A DNA stretch of 64,000 nt from Pseudomonas taeanensis MS-3 (GCF_000498575.2 NZ_AWSQ01000004.1:139527-203526); one strand, 5' to 3'. Counted from the stretch's first letter, positions 37,378-47,439 are shown. The notes: generated from the letters alone by a model not told the origin. A program made the numbers and translations.

Positions 37378-38721
37378 ATGACTGTTACGGAAGAGATTCC
37401 CGCCTGGAAGACAAAACACCCAGGAGTCCCTGATAGTTGGAAGCAGCTAGGGGCTGGTGGAAATGCATACGTATGGACTGATGGCTCTCATGCGATTAAG
37501 CGTTTAAAGCCCAATGCGGGGACAGAGGCTATTGCTAGATTCAGGCGCGAGGCAGAAATAGTCTCTTCGCTCCAAGACGTCCAAGGGCTTAGCCTAGTCG
37601 CCGTTCAGGAAGTTCGAGAACGAGCCGGCGATGTTGAGATCGTCATGGAGGTGATGGATGGGAACCTCGAAGAGGTCATCCACCTATTCACGGGGCAACC
37701 CAAGAAGGCCGCACGCGCACTTATCCCAATAGCAAACACCCTTGCCGCGCTATCTCAGCGCGAACGCCCGATCCATCATCGAGATATCAAACCGTCGAAT
37801 CTGCTCTACCGAGAAAGCGAGGACATCCTTTATCTGGCCGATTTCGGATGTGCTTATCTTGCTGGGGATGAGCGTTTGACTCCGCAACGACGTGCAATGG
37901 GCGCTTGGGCCTATCGCTCTCCTGAATACTCAAACGGACGCGTGGCAGAGGTCAATGAAAAAGGCGATGTATTTAGCCTCGGGAAAGTCCTCTGGGCAAT
38001 GATCTACGGCGAGCGTGGAGTGGTTTTTCCTGGGCCGGTGTGGTTCGAAAGGGAATACGATCTTGGAGAGGTGTTTCCAGAGCTGCCGCAAATTCATCAT
38101 GCAATGTTACTTATATCTCGGGCTGCTGCGATCAATCCCAATAATCGCCCATCTATGGCTCAATTTGCTGAAGGACTGCGCGCGATAATAGATGATGGAA
38201 GCATTGTGGGGGATAGTGATATGTCGATCGAATTATTGCGCGCAGAAGCGTTAATTGAGGTGGAATACCAGCAACGTCGGGCATCAACGGCAACCTTTGT
38301 TAGGGCGATGCACTCGGATCTCCTCAATGCAATTAGAAACCTGCATAACAGCAATCCGGAACTAAAAATGTGGCGCGAGTGGTTTGATGAAGCACAGCGC
38401 ACTCCACAAACGACAGAAGCTCTAGTACAGCAGGTGGCAGAGCTTGAATCGGATGCGCCGATAGTTAATGTCCGATTTAGGCGTCGAGCCTTGATTACAA
38501 GATTTTATCCTGCAACAGCGTCAGTACCAGCATATTTCAGGGCCTCATTAGGGAGCGAAGATGATTCGGCGCACGCTTCAACGCTGACTGTGAGAAATGC
38601 AACAGAAGGGCTTTGTTTCGAAACGGTAGGCATGGAAGAACTTGCACCCGCTGGAATGTACACTTCCGAAAAATTAGAACTATTTCTAGCATTAGCCACA
38701 AAACGACAGATAAGTCGCTGA
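37378..38721 (+). CDS. Eukaryotic-like Ser/Thr protein kinase in an accessory island
   Basis: Predicted 447-residue soluble kinase. All catalytic elements are visible: glycine loop LGAGGNAYVW, Lys41 in AIKRL, the catalytic loop HHRDIKPSN with Asp136, Asp-Phe-Gly at 155-157, SPEY at 181-184 and GDVFSLG. The kinase domain ends near residue 290. The 150-residue C-terminal part has no recognised domain and may be the sensor or effector. No membrane helix or PASTA repeats. Base composition is clearly AT-richer than the core genes. GGAAG eight bases before the ATG supports the start. Such kinases occur in phage-defence loci, but that role is inferred. Confidence 0.85.
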   Translation: MTVTEEIPAWKTKHPGVPDSWKQLGAGGNAYVWTDGSHAIKRLKPNAGTEAIARFRREAEIVSSLQDVQGLSLVAVQEVRERAGDVEIVMEVMDGNLEEVIHLFTGQPKKAARALIPIANTLAALSQRERPIHHRDIKPSNLLYRESEDILYLADFGCAYLAGDERLTPQRRAMGAWAYRSPEYSNGRVAEVNEKGDVFSLGKVLWAMIYGERGVVFPGPVWFEREYDLGEVFPELPQIHHAMLLISRAAAINPNNRPSMAQFAEGLRAIIDDGSIVGDSDMSIELLRAEALIEVEYQQRRASTATFVRAMHSDLLNAIRNLHNSNPELKMWREWFDEAQRTPQTTEALVQQVAELESDAPIVNVRFRRRALITRFYPATASVPAYFRASLGSEDDSAHASTLTVRNATEGLCFETVGMEELAPAGMYTSEKLELFLALATKRQISR

Positions 38722-39031
38722 ATGCTAGCTATACATGATATCTGGCAGTGCCTGCTTTGGGTCGGTTGTTTCCCTTGTTGACTGGCTGCAACCGACCCCA
38801 AACGGACTCTAACGATGTAGTTAATAGGCGGCTGCCAGTGCATTTGACTCGCGCGGCATGGAAGTCAGTGGTAGTGTCCGGAAATAGGCTCGCGCGATGG
38901 GCTCTTTTGACGGGTAAGTCCGCACCATAGGGTTATTTTCGACCAGTAGCTAACCTCAAGACTTCTAACCTAGAGCTCTTAGGTGCTCTAACCAAATCAA
39001 TAAAGCCATATAACTATTGGCGGCCAAAGAA
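38722..39031. other. Spacer with inverted repeat between kinase and DUF4238 genes
   Basis: A 310-base region with no gene. A ten-base inverted repeat GGGTCGGTTG (38759-38768) with CAACCGACCC (38789-38798) and a 20-base loop lies after the kinase stop. Its surroundings resemble, loosely, sequences near 37280 and 42500, perhaps a family of intergenic repeats. Confidence 0.4.
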
Positions 39032-41419
39032 ATGAGCAGGACTAGGGATAATCATTTTGTAGCTCAGTGGTATCAGAAAGGTTTCATGCATGAGCGGGAC
39101 CGCCAGCTCTGCTATCTAACTCGCCGAGATATAGACCTAAAGAACGGTGAAATCAAGACTATTTACTCCAAGAAATGGCATACACCGGCTCAACAGCTCT
39201 ATAAGATCGATTTATACTCGACATTCTTAGGTGAAGAAATTAATGATGATATTGAACAAAAGCTTTTTGGGCCGATAGACGATAACGGTTCAAGAGCTGT
39301 GCGAGCATTCCTAACTGATGACCAATCGCAATGGCATCACAATTTTCAGAACTTATTCGTATATATCGACGCCCAAAAACTAAGAACCCCCAAAGGCTTA
39401 GATTGGATTGAGAGTAAGTACCCAAAACTAAGCCAGCCGCAGTTGATGATGGAGATGCAAACGCTGCGCACAATGCATTGCGTTTTGTGGGCTGAGGGCG
39501 TAAGAGAATTAGTCTCCGCTGAAAACTCCGAAGTAAAATTTATAATTTCCGACCATCCTGTCACGATTTACAATTACGCGTGCCCTCCTGGAACAGAGCT
39601 ATGCGAGTTCCCTAATGACCCCGATATTTCACTAAAGGGTTCGCAGACAATATTTCCGCTAGACAAAAATCGTTGCTTAATTCTAACTAATCTTGAATAT
39701 GCCCGAGACCCTGACAATGTAAATCCACTTGAGCAAAGAACCAATGCCGTCCGTGTTCGTAACAGCATGGTTAATACCATTGAGTTTATTAATTCTCGCA
39801 AGCTGACGGCAGGAGAGGTTGCCAAAGTCAACCACATCATCAAAAGCAGAGCCCAATCATCAGTAGCTGCTGGTAAAGAAGAGTGGCTTTACCCTGAAAT
39901 CGACTTAAATTGTGACTGGGCCGATATACGAAAAGTTCTCCTGCCTCCAATCGATGGGCTTTACAGGTTTGGCGGGGAAATGTTTGCAAAGTTTGATGAC
40001 GGCTCTGTTCACTATCAAGATGCGTTTGGTCGAACAACACCTCAGAACGAATATCTAAACAAGAACATAGATGAAGCCAAAATTGGTCGCAACGATTTTT
40101 GCGGTTGTGGCAGTGGCAAAAAGTATAAAAATTGCTGTCGAGATATTCCAAATGGATTTAGAACCACTTGGAAGGTGGCAAGTATTCGAGAGCGAAATCT
40201 AGCGTTCTGCAACTGCATCCGCGATGTTCTTGGTCTTGATAGCGGTAAAACCTGGGTGGATGTTAGGCGCGAACTATCCGAAAGCCAGATATCAAGGATT
40301 TATGGTTTTTATTCTGTTTTGTGGCCTCGTGACACCGATATTTATTCATTGCTGCCTAAGCCTGATGGAAAGTTTCGAGGGCTTTACACAGGGGTATTAG
40401 ATGTTCGGATTATTAGTGAGAACGCCTTGCCCATGGCGTCTGTATTTGACGAATTCCTAATAGAGACGCCAATAGTCAACCCAAATAATGTTAAGCCAGA
40501 ATTTAGCCCAATTAAATCGCCGGGAAAGTACAAATATCAGGCATTAAAGGATTTTCTCTTTATGCTTGAGATAGAGCCATTCATTGGGCGCGGCCTAGTA
40601 AACCTTATCCCAGATCCAACTGAGTTCGACCTCGCCCTAATGAAGGGTATGATGGAAATGGCTAGAGATCGATCCCAGCATCGCACTAAAGAAATGTTCT
40701 GCAAGAAAGACCTAGAATTGCACTACAGGTTGGCCACTGAGGACTTGCTGAACGCTATGGCAATGATGCCTAGTGCCGCAAAAAAGCAAGCATTAATACA
40801 TCAGTTTGGGTTGATTGAGGAAAAGGCAGCAGAGGTACTCTCTGAATTAGAACGTCATGCCGAGGTGTCTCCACTAACTATGCTGCAAAACATGCCCCTT
40901 GGTGAGGGTGGTCAGTTTTTCCAATTCAAGATGGGGCCAAATTATGAGATGGCACTTTTCTTGGCACAAGTCACAGGTTCGGCACTGGTTACCGATAGTG
41001 GTTGTAGATGGCGAGAATTGATTCCAGCACAGCATCGAACTCAAGGGATTGTCAACTATCCATGGGGTGATGCTTTAGAGCAAATAACTTCCATGCCTAT
41101 GGATTATAAATTCCTGGAAACACACCAGATATCTCAGGGTCAATTTGCCGCCTTTAGGGAGATCATAAAATCGGCAGATCGCATGGTTTTGGGTAATGAT
41201 CGAGATGCTGCTAAGTTGGGTCGCCTAACTGATCAAGTAAAGCGCTTTGTTAGTCACGTTGGGCCAGCTATAGATCCCAAGTCGACCAGCGCATTAACAA
41301 TACTAAGCCCTGATGGCGGGCTCTATGATCCCCATGTCCAAAGATTGTTGGCTCTATCGGGCTGTCAACAATATGAGAATAAAGTTAGGTCGATTTATGG
41401 GGTTTCGCTTGCAAATTAA
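39032..41419 (+). CDS. Large DUF4238 and SEC-C motif protein of unknown function
   Basis: Predicted 795-residue soluble protein. The N-terminal 300 residues match the DUF4238 pattern: it begins RDNHFVAQWYQKGF and later has KFIISDHPVTIYN. Near residues 350-370 is a SEC-C zinc motif, GRNDFCGCGSGKKYKNCC, with Cys-x-Cys and Cys-Cys ligands. The remaining 420 residues are unrecognised. SEC-C motifs mediate protein contact and are common in accessory genes. The ATG at 39032 is preferred over an in-frame TTG at 39017; both have weak ribosome sites. AT-rich like the kinase gene, 310 bases upstream, so a joint function is possible but unproven. Confidence 0.8.
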   Translation: MSRTRDNHFVAQWYQKGFMHERDRQLCYLTRRDIDLKNGEIKTIYSKKWHTPAQQLYKIDLYSTFLGEEINDDIEQKLFGPIDDNGSRAVRAFLTDDQSQWHHNFQNLFVYIDAQKLRTPKGLDWIESKYPKLSQPQLMMEMQTLRTMHCVLWAEGVRELVSAENSEVKFIISDHPVTIYNYACPPGTELCEFPNDPDISLKGSQTIFPLDKNRCLILTNLEYARDPDNVNPLEQRTNAVRVRNSMVNTIEFINSRKLTAGEVAKVNHIIKSRAQSSVAAGKEEWLYPEIDLNCDWADIRKVLLPPIDGLYRFGGEMFAKFDDGSVHYQDAFGRTTPQNEYLNKNIDEAKIGRNDFCGCGSGKKYKNCCRDIPNGFRTTWKVASIRERNLAFCNCIRDVLGLDSGKTWVDVRRELSESQISRIYGFYSVLWPRDTDIYSLLPKPDGKFRGLYTGVLDVRIISENALPMASVFDEFLIETPIVNPNNVKPEFSPIKSPGKYKYQALKDFLFMLEIEPFIGRGLVNLIPDPTEFDLALMKGMMEMARDRSQHRTKEMFCKKDLELHYRLATEDLLNAMAMMPSAAKKQALIHQFGLIEEKAAEVLSELERHAEVSPLTMLQNMPLGEGGQFFQFKMGPNYEMALFLAQVTGSALVTDSGCRWRELIPAQHRTQGIVNYPWGDALEQITSMPMDYKFLETHQISQGQFAAFREIIKSADRMVLGNDRDAAKLGRLTDQVKRFVSHVGPAIDPKSTSALTILSPDGGLYDPHVQRLLALSGCQQYENKVRSIYGVSLAN

Positions 41420-41753
41420 AGTCGTAGTTAACGAAGTAAGTTTACTTTCTGCGTAGCCATAATCGTCTAATCAGGTTTACAAGAAACCATAGGGTGACAG
41501 TTTATAAGCTCTATGCGAGGGGTTAGTATGATCGAAATCAGATATCTGCGGGCATCAGTTGTCGACCATTCTCAACTGATCGCGATTGGTACAAGCCGAC
41601 CGAAAGCAGTCAGCGTAAGTATAAAAAGCAAAGCGCTGCTCTCCCTGCTCAAGTCGATAATCATCGTAAGGGCTGGATGCAGCAAAAAGTTTTCCGCGAA
41701 GATTGATAATGCCACTTGGGTATGGCCGCGAAAAATAATAGGGAGACACAGAG
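41420..41753. other. Spacer upstream of the Abi_C gene
   Basis: About 330 AT-rich bases. Short reading frames on both strands (for example 41513-41782 plus and 41555-41866 minus) lack ribosome sites and recognisable motifs. It probably holds the promoter of the Abi_C gene. Confidence 0.4.
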
Positions 41754-42467
41754 GTGATGGCGATAAATTTGCTGCTACATGAAGTTTTGCGAAAGGTGAA
41801 ATCTGGCGTGACATCGTTCGACCCCGAAAAAGATGCAAGTGGCGATCTAAACAAATTCCAAGCCATAGCAAAAACAATTATTTATGCTCATAAGCAAGGG
41901 TATATATCCAAAGTAATCCCACAAATGGACTCTATGCTCGGTAAGCTGTCTTACAACCTTATTCTGGTTAATGGTGGGCTGACATTTGAAGGCGAATATC
42001 ATTTAAATGAGCTTTCCGGTCAGCCAACACCCGCTGACGAGGCGTTGAGCGACCTATTAACTCGAATTCCCAGTCACAACATACGTGATAAGTGGGAAAA
42101 AGCTCTTCATCGCCGCGTGACAGACCCAAGCGGAGCGATTACGGCGGCAAGAAGCCTTCTTGAAACAACGCTCAAATGGATTATTGAGGAGCGTGGAGGA
42201 AAGCCCACTGAAAATAACAGAGAGCTATTTGGTAAAGCGATTGACGCCCTTGGAATTGTTGTCAAAGGACAGCCCGTTGAGAAAACGATCGAAGGGCTTA
42301 ATTCAATCATCTGGGGTATAGGCGAAATGAGAAATAGACTTGGTGACGCGCATGGCGCAACCTCAAACAGCATGCCCCCAACAGCTAGAGAGGCGGGTTT
42401 CTGTGTGAATCTTGCCGGAGCAGCTGCCCTGTTCCTGCTTGAGGAGTTTGAGTCTAGTCAAGACTAA
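41754..42467 (+). CDS. Abortive-infection C-terminal (Abi_C) domain protein
   Basis: Predicted 237-residue soluble protein. The C-terminal half follows the Abi_C pattern: ITAARSLLETTLKWIIEERG, then GEMRNRLGDAHGAT and ending in NLAGAAALFLLEEF. Abi_C proteins occur in phage-resistance and other accessory loci; the biochemical activity is not established. The N-terminal 110 residues are unrecognised. A GTG at 41754 is eight bases after GGGAG and is the likelier start; ATG at 41757 would be too close to GAGG at 41751-41754. It lies downstream of the kinase and DUF4238 genes in the AT-rich island. Confidence 0.8.
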   Translation: MMAINLLLHEVLRKVKSGVTSFDPEKDASGDLNKFQAIAKTIIYAHKQGYISKVIPQMDSMLGKLSYNLILVNGGLTFEGEYHLNELSGQPTPADEALSDLLTRIPSHNIRDKWEKALHRRVTDPSGAITAARSLLETTLKWIIEERGGKPTENNRELFGKAIDALGIVVKGQPVEKTIEGLNSIIWGIGEMRNRLGDAHGATSNSMPPTAREAGFCVNLAGAAALFLLEEFESSQD

Positions 42468-42545
42468 GTGCTCCTGGTTTTGTAGGTGCTCTATGGCTGC
42501 TTATGGCCAATTTCTGCCGGTCGTCACAGGCAGTTTCGGGGCGTA

Positions 42546-42567
42546 GCAGACGTTTTAAAGCGTCTGC
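42546..42567. terminator. Hairpin between convergent genes
   Basis: Perfect seven-base arms GCAGACG and CGTCTGC around an eight-base TTTTAAAG loop, placed between the Abi_C gene and the convergent Cys-rich gene. Possible bidirectional terminator. Confidence 0.5.
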
Positions 42568-42583
42568 ATACGGCCAGCAGTGC

Positions 42584-42910
42584 TTAGACAAATACCTGTC
42601 GAGCTATGCCGCGCGGGATGCGGTTTCTACCCGGCAGTTTCTCCAGACGTTGCTGCCATTCGGCTCGGGGTGTCAGGGTAGAGGTCGGCTTCACCTTTTC
42701 AGCCGTTACGATAGCAACCTTCGCAGCTCTTGCTGCGGCTCTAAGTTCCGCAAGACTTGGTGTCTTACGGACAGGCTCAGCAGTTCCTTTATCAACGCTG
42801 CGAAGGCAGAGCTTGCATGAAACCTGAGTAACATCCTGGGTACTGTTCAGATTCGAGCCTGTGCGTCCACATACGACATTATCCGGGGACGCGGAGTAGT
42901 GAATTGCCAA
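42584..42910 (-). CDS. Small Cys-rich hypothetical protein with TTG start
   Basis: Predicted 108-residue protein. The first 40 residues contain VVCGRTG and VSCKLCLR, a cysteine pattern suggesting a zinc ribbon or knuckle. The rest is basic and Ala/Arg-rich (ELRAAARAAKVAIVTAEKV, WQQRLEKLPGR). The start codon is TTG, supported by AGGAG with eight bases of spacing. Function not recognised; similar short proteins occur in mobile or accessory DNA. Confidence 0.6.
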   Translation of the reverse strand: MAIHYSASPDNVVCGRTGSNLNSTQDVTQVSCKLCLRSVDKGTAEPVRKTPSLAELRAAARAAKVAIVTAEKVKPTSTLTPRAEWQQRLEKLPGRNRIPRGIARQVFV

Positions 42911-43434
42911 CGTGTTGTCTCCTACATTTTCGGGCGCGGGATTTTACACGGTTCGATTACGACACAAGCTGCTTATCCTTGCGTTGTGGAGGGCTTGGTA
43001 GAAAGGTCGAATAGCGGCCCCATGGCCATCCCCAGACCCGTTGTGTGTGGTGATACCTGCTAGGCGTCGAACTCCCTCAAGCGCAGGTGAAGTTTGAACG
43101 TTGGCTGTTCGAAGAAATCGCTTTTTGCTAGGACAGCATTGCATCACGTGTCGCCGTTTGACGAGTGCGTCCATCAATCTGCGAAGGTTGCCCGTCGGTG
43201 TCCGCCATGAGGCGGAAACAGCCGGTCGATCCGACTTCCAACTTGCTAGCCAGCTATGGGTGGAGGCTGTGGAAAAACGTTTTCAGGCAGTTTTAGCGAC
43301 CTGAGCCGGCACGAAAGCGCACGGCCATGCAACTTCCTGCTCTGCTCATGCAGCAAAGCTCAGACAGGTTTCACCTAGCAACGCAGACTTAAAACGCTGC
43401 CTGCGTTGCTACATGCCAGCCCCCGGCGTGGCGG
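42911..43434. other. Intergenic region at the right edge of the island
   Basis: About 520 bases between the Cys-rich gene and the end of the second putA. No gene with a ribosome site or recognised domain, no tRNA, and no integrase remnant that could be named. It marks the return to high-GC sequence. Confidence 0.4.
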
Positions 43435-46400
43435 CTACTCCATCGTGAATAGCGAGGCGTTGCCGCCCGACGCGGTGGTGTCAATGCTCAGCGCGCGCTC
43501 CAGCACGAAGCGGTGCAGGTAGGCCGGGCTGCCGGCGAGCGGACAACCCGGCGCGCCGCCCGCATGGGCTTTTAGCGCAAAGGGGATCAGCGGCCGGATC
43601 GCCCCGTCGCATTCAGCAAGCACGCGATTGAGCGCCTTCGCCAGCGCGTGCGGCCCGGCCAGGGCCACGGCATCGACGCGTTCGTCCTCGATCACGTCCT
43701 TCAGGGTCGCGTCCGCACCGGAGGCCAGCGCACCGAGCGCGTCCTTCGGCACCCCGGCGGTGTGCAGCAGGCGCTGCAGCTCGCTGGCCACGCGGCCATC
43801 CTCGTGCCACAGCACCACGCTGTTGCCGGCGGCGAGCGCCGCGCCACTCTCGGCGGCGAGCGCGGCGAAGCCACTGCCGGTGGCCGCGAGGCAAGCTACG
43901 AGACCACGCGGCGGACACCTCAGTTCGTTACGCTCACCGGTGGGCCCGGGCAGCACAGTGGGTTCGGCCAGTTCGGCCTCCGCCTGCGCGGCGTAGAAAC
44001 GCAGGGCCTCGGCGGCTCGGCCGATGCCCTGCTCGCCGTCCGGGTCGAGTCCGCCGAGCGTTTGTGCCGAGGCCTCCAGCGCCGCCGCGGCCTTCTCCAG
44101 CATCGCGCTACGTTCAGCGACCGGTCGCGCCGACCAGGCGGGCGCTGCAGCCCTCGCCTCTTCCAGCGCACGCAACAGCTGCTCACGCGACACGCCCGCC
44201 AGTGTGGGCGCCTCGCCACCGGCAGCGGCGGCCTGCGGCTGCGCTTCGCCATCGACGACCTCGCTGGCGAAGCGCAGCAGGTAGTGCGGACCGCCGGCCT
44301 TCGGCCCAGTGCCCGAGAGGCCTTCACCGCCGAAAGGCTGGACGCCGACCACCGCGCCGATCTGGTTGCGATTGACATAGGCATTGCCCGCACGCATCCG
44401 CTCGAGAATCAGGTCGCGCGTCTCATCGACACGGGTGTGGATACCGTGGGTCAGTCCGTAGCCCGTCGCGTTGATGCTATCGACCACCTTGCCGATCTGC
44501 TCGCCGGGGAAGCGAATGACGTGCAGCACCGGGCCGAACACCTCACGCTTGAGGCGCGCCAGACTGTCAAGTTCGAAGGCAACCGGTCCGACGAAGCTGC
44601 CCCGGCCGCTGCTCGGGCCTGGTTTGATCTGCTTGAGCAGCTTCGCCTCGCCGCGCATGCGCTTGATGTGCTTGTCGAGCAGGCCCTTGGCCTCGTCGTC
44701 GATGACCGGGCCGATGTCGCTCGACAGCAGTGACGGGTCGCCGACATTGAGCTCCTCCATCGCGCCACAGATCATCTTCAGCATCTTGTCGGCGACATCC
44801 TCTTGCACGAACAGTACGCGCAGCGCCGAACAGCGCTGGCCGGCACTCTGGAAGGCCGACATGACGACGTCGCGGGCGACCTGCTCGGGCAGTGCGCTGG
44901 AGTCGACGATCATCGCATTCAGGCCGCCGGTCTCGGCAATCAGCGGGCAGAGCACGCCGTCACGTCGCGCCAGTGTGCGGTTGATCAACTGCGCCACCTC
45001 GGTCGAGCCGGTGAAGCACACCCCGGTCACGCGGGAATCGGCGACCAGCGCGCCACCGACACGGGCGCCATCACCGGGCAGCAGGTGCAGCACGCCGGCC
45101 GGGATGCCGGCGCGGTGCATCAGCCGCACGGCGGCGGCGGCAATCAGCGGCGTCTGTTCGGCAGGTTTGGCCACCACCGCGTTGCCCGCAGCCAGCGCCG
45201 CGGTGACCTGACCGGCGAAGATCGCCAGCGGGAAGTTCCATGGGCTGATGCAGCAGAACACTCCGCCACCGTGCAGGCGCGCCTCGTGGCCCGCAGCAGC
45301 CGGCACGCGCAGGCGCACCGGCGGGCCGAAGTCGTGCTCGGCGCGCTGCGCGTAGTAGCGGCAGAAATCGACTGCCTCGCGCACCTCGGCAAGGGCATCC
45401 GCGAGCGTCTTGCCTGCCTCGCGTACCGTGATGGCCATCAGCTGCGGCGCCTCTTGTTCCATCAGGTCGGCGAGCCGACGCAGGGCCGCGGCGCGCTCGG
45501 CGACCGGGGTGGCGGCCCAGTCGGCAGCATTGCGCTGGGCGCTGGCCAGCGCCTGCTCGACGTCCTCGTCCGTGGCCTCGCTCGCATGGCCGACGACGCT
45601 GCTGCGGTCAGCCGGGTTCAGCACCTCGCGCGCGTCGCGCTGGGGCTCTTTACCTTCGATGATCGGCCCGGCGCGCCAGCTGCCCTGCTCGGCCGCCGCC
45701 ATCGCCTCGGCGAGCTCGCGCAGGGTCGAGCGATCGAACAGATCGCGCCCGGCGAAGTTGGTCCGCCCTTGGCCATAGAGGTCTTGCGGCTGCGGGATCT
45801 GCGGATGCGGGATATAGGACAGGGCCTGCACCTGGGCGACCGGATCGGCGATGATCGCATCGACCGGCTGCGACTCATCCTGAATGCGGTTGACGAAGGA
45901 ACTGTTGGCGCCATTTTCCAGCAGCCGACGCACCAGGTAGGCGAGCAGGTCCTCGTGCCCCCCGACCGGCGCATAGATGCGGCACGGCATGCCGATGCGC
46001 TTGTCCTCGACCACACCCTCGTACAGTTCTTCGCCCATGCCGTGCAGGCGCTGGAATTCGAAACCGCCCTTGTCGCCGGCGTACTCGAGCACGGAAGCAA
46101 TGGAGTGGGCGTTGTGGGTCGCGAACTGCGGATAGAACACGTCGCGATTCGCCAGCAGTTTGCGCGCGCAGGCGAGGTAGGCGACGTCGGTGTTCATCTT
46201 GCGCGTGTAGACCGGGTAGTCGGGCAGCGCCAGCTCCTGCGACAGCTTGATTTCCGCATCCCAATAGGCGCCCTTGACCAGGCGCACCATCAGCCGGCGG
46301 CCGTGGCGACGGGCCATGTCGGCGAGCCAGTCGATAACGAAGGGCGCGCGCTTTTGATAGGCCTGCACGACGACGCCGAAACCGTCCCAGCCCTTGAGAT

Positions 46401-47331
46401 CCTCGGAGCCGGAAACCGCCTCGATGACGTCGAGCGAGATGTCCAGCCGCGCCGCCTCTTCGGCGTCGATGTTGAGGCCGATGTTGAGCTTGGCGGCCTC
46501 GACTGCGAGCGCGTGCATGCGCGGCACCAGCTCGTCCATGACCCGCTGCTCCTGCCACAGTTCGTAGCGCGGGTGCAGCGCCGACAGCTTGACCGAGATG
46601 CCCGGCCCCGCGTAGATGCCCTTCCCGCCCGAGACGCGGCCGATGGCGGCGATCGCACTGCGGTAGGACTCGAAGAAACGATCGGCGTCGGCCATCGTCC
46701 GTGCGGCCTCCCCCAGCATGTCATAGGAATAGCTGTAGCCCTTGCGCTCGAATGCCTTGGCCCGCTCGAGCGCCTCGTCGATCGTGCGGCCCATGACGAA
46801 CTGCTTGCCCATGATGCGCATCGCCTGATTCACCGCCTCGCGGATCATCGGCTCGCCGACCCGGGCGACCAGCCGACGCAGCACCGCACCGGCTGTCTGG
46901 CCCTTGACTCCGCGCAGGCCGACGACCCGACCGGTGAGCATCAGCGCCCAGGTCGAGGCATTGACGAACACCGAGTCGCTGCGCCCGAGGTGTGCGTCCC
47001 AGTTGGCGGCCGACATCTTGTCGCGGATCAGCGCTTCCTGGGTGGCGTCGTCGGGGATGCGCAGCAGCGCTTCGGCGATGCACATCAACATCACCCCCTC
47101 CTGGGTGGACAGGCCGTACTGGTGCAGAAAGGCGTCGATGCCGCCCTTGGACCTGGCGCGCACACCCTCGACCAGGCGCCTGGCAGTGGCCTGGATGCGC
47201 GCCTGGGCCTCGGCCTTGACATCGAGTTGGCCAAGCAGCGCTGTCACGCACTGAGCTTCGTCGGCACGGTAGTGGGCGTCGATCTCGCGCCGCAGCGCAT
47301 CGGGTTGCAGTGGGGGTGTCGCGGAACTCAT
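43435..47331 (-). CDS. putA: Long bifunctional PutA with extra C-terminal ALDH-like domain
   Basis: Predicted 1298-residue proline dehydrogenase / P5C dehydrogenase, about 240 residues longer than the other PutA. Proline dehydrogenase motifs: ISVKLSALHPRYE, RLVKGAYWDAEIK, FATHNAHSI. P5C dehydrogenase motifs: SPWNFPLAIFAGQVTAALAAGN and AFQSAGQRCSALRV. After the usual end of the catalytic core comes a degenerate aldehyde-dehydrogenase-like domain, then the conserved C-terminal motif TTASGGNASLF. No ribbon-helix-helix domain, so this is the type B architecture. GAGGA before the ATG at 47331 supports the start. The sequence is distant from the first PutA, suggesting horizontal acquisition, perhaps from a betaproteobacterium (inference). 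Confidence 0.93.
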   Translation of the reverse strand: MSSATPPLQPDALRREIDAHYRADEAQCVTALLGQLDVKAEAQARIQATARRLVEGVRARSKGGIDAFLHQYGLSTQEGVMLMCIAEALLRIPDDATQEALIRDKMSAANWDAHLGRSDSVFVNASTWALMLTGRVVGLRGVKGQTAGAVLRRLVARVGEPMIREAVNQAMRIMGKQFVMGRTIDEALERAKAFERKGYSYSYDMLGEAARTMADADRFFESYRSAIAAIGRVSGGKGIYAGPGISVKLSALHPRYELWQEQRVMDELVPRMHALAVEAAKLNIGLNIDAEEAARLDISLDVIEAVSGSEDLKGWDGFGVVVQAYQKRAPFVIDWLADMARRHGRRLMVRLVKGAYWDAEIKLSQELALPDYPVYTRKMNTDVAYLACARKLLANRDVFYPQFATHNAHSIASVLEYAGDKGGFEFQRLHGMGEELYEGVVEDKRIGMPCRIYAPVGGHEDLLAYLVRRLLENGANSSFVNRIQDESQPVDAIIADPVAQVQALSYIPHPQIPQPQDLYGQGRTNFAGRDLFDRSTLRELAEAMAAAEQGSWRAGPIIEGKEPQRDAREVLNPADRSSVVGHASEATDEDVEQALASAQRNAADWAATPVAERAAALRRLADLMEQEAPQLMAITVREAGKTLADALAEVREAVDFCRYYAQRAEHDFGPPVRLRVPAAAGHEARLHGGGVFCCISPWNFPLAIFAGQVTAALAAGNAVVAKPAEQTPLIAAAAVRLMHRAGIPAGVLHLLPGDGARVGGALVADSRVTGVCFTGSTEVAQLINRTLARRDGVLCPLIAETGGLNAMIVDSSALPEQVARDVVMSAFQSAGQRCSALRVLFVQEDVADKMLKMICGAMEELNVGDPSLLSSDIGPVIDDEAKGLLDKHIKRMRGEAKLLKQIKPGPSSGRGSFVGPVAFELDSLARLKREVFGPVLHVIRFPGEQIGKVVDSINATGYGLTHGIHTRVDETRDLILERMRAGNAYVNRNQIGAVVGVQPFGGEGLSGTGPKAGGPHYLLRFASEVVDGEAQPQAAAAGGEAPTLAGVSREQLLRALEEARAAAPAWSARPVAERSAMLEKAAAALEASAQTLGGLDPDGEQGIGRAAEALRFYAAQAEAELAEPTVLPGPTGERNELRCPPRGLVACLAATGSGFAALAAESGAALAAGNSVVLWHEDGRVASELQRLLHTAGVPKDALGALASGADATLKDVIEDERVDAVALAGPHALAKALNRVLAECDGAIRPLIPFALKAHAGGAPGCPLAGSPAYLHRFVLERALSIDTTASGGNASLFTME

Positions 47332-47439
47332 GGTTTCGTCCTCGCCTGAAGCCTGGTGCGGATGCTCCGCACCAGCCTCGCTAAGGCCGGCGCGGATACC
47401 GACGCGGGTACCGATGCGTCGGCAGTCGTATAACCGCAC

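Noticed and set aside
41513..41782. 89-codon plus-strand open frame before the Abi_C gene
   Set aside because: No ribosome site or motif and it overlaps the better supported Abi_C start.
37249..43434. Integrase, transposase, tRNA or flanking direct repeats marking the island
   Set aside because: None could be recognised on either strand, so the island call rests on base composition and gene content only.
44803..47349. 848-codon open frame on plus opposite the second putA
   Set aside because: Antisense shadow of a GC-rich gene; the minus strand has all PutA motifs and a ribosome site.
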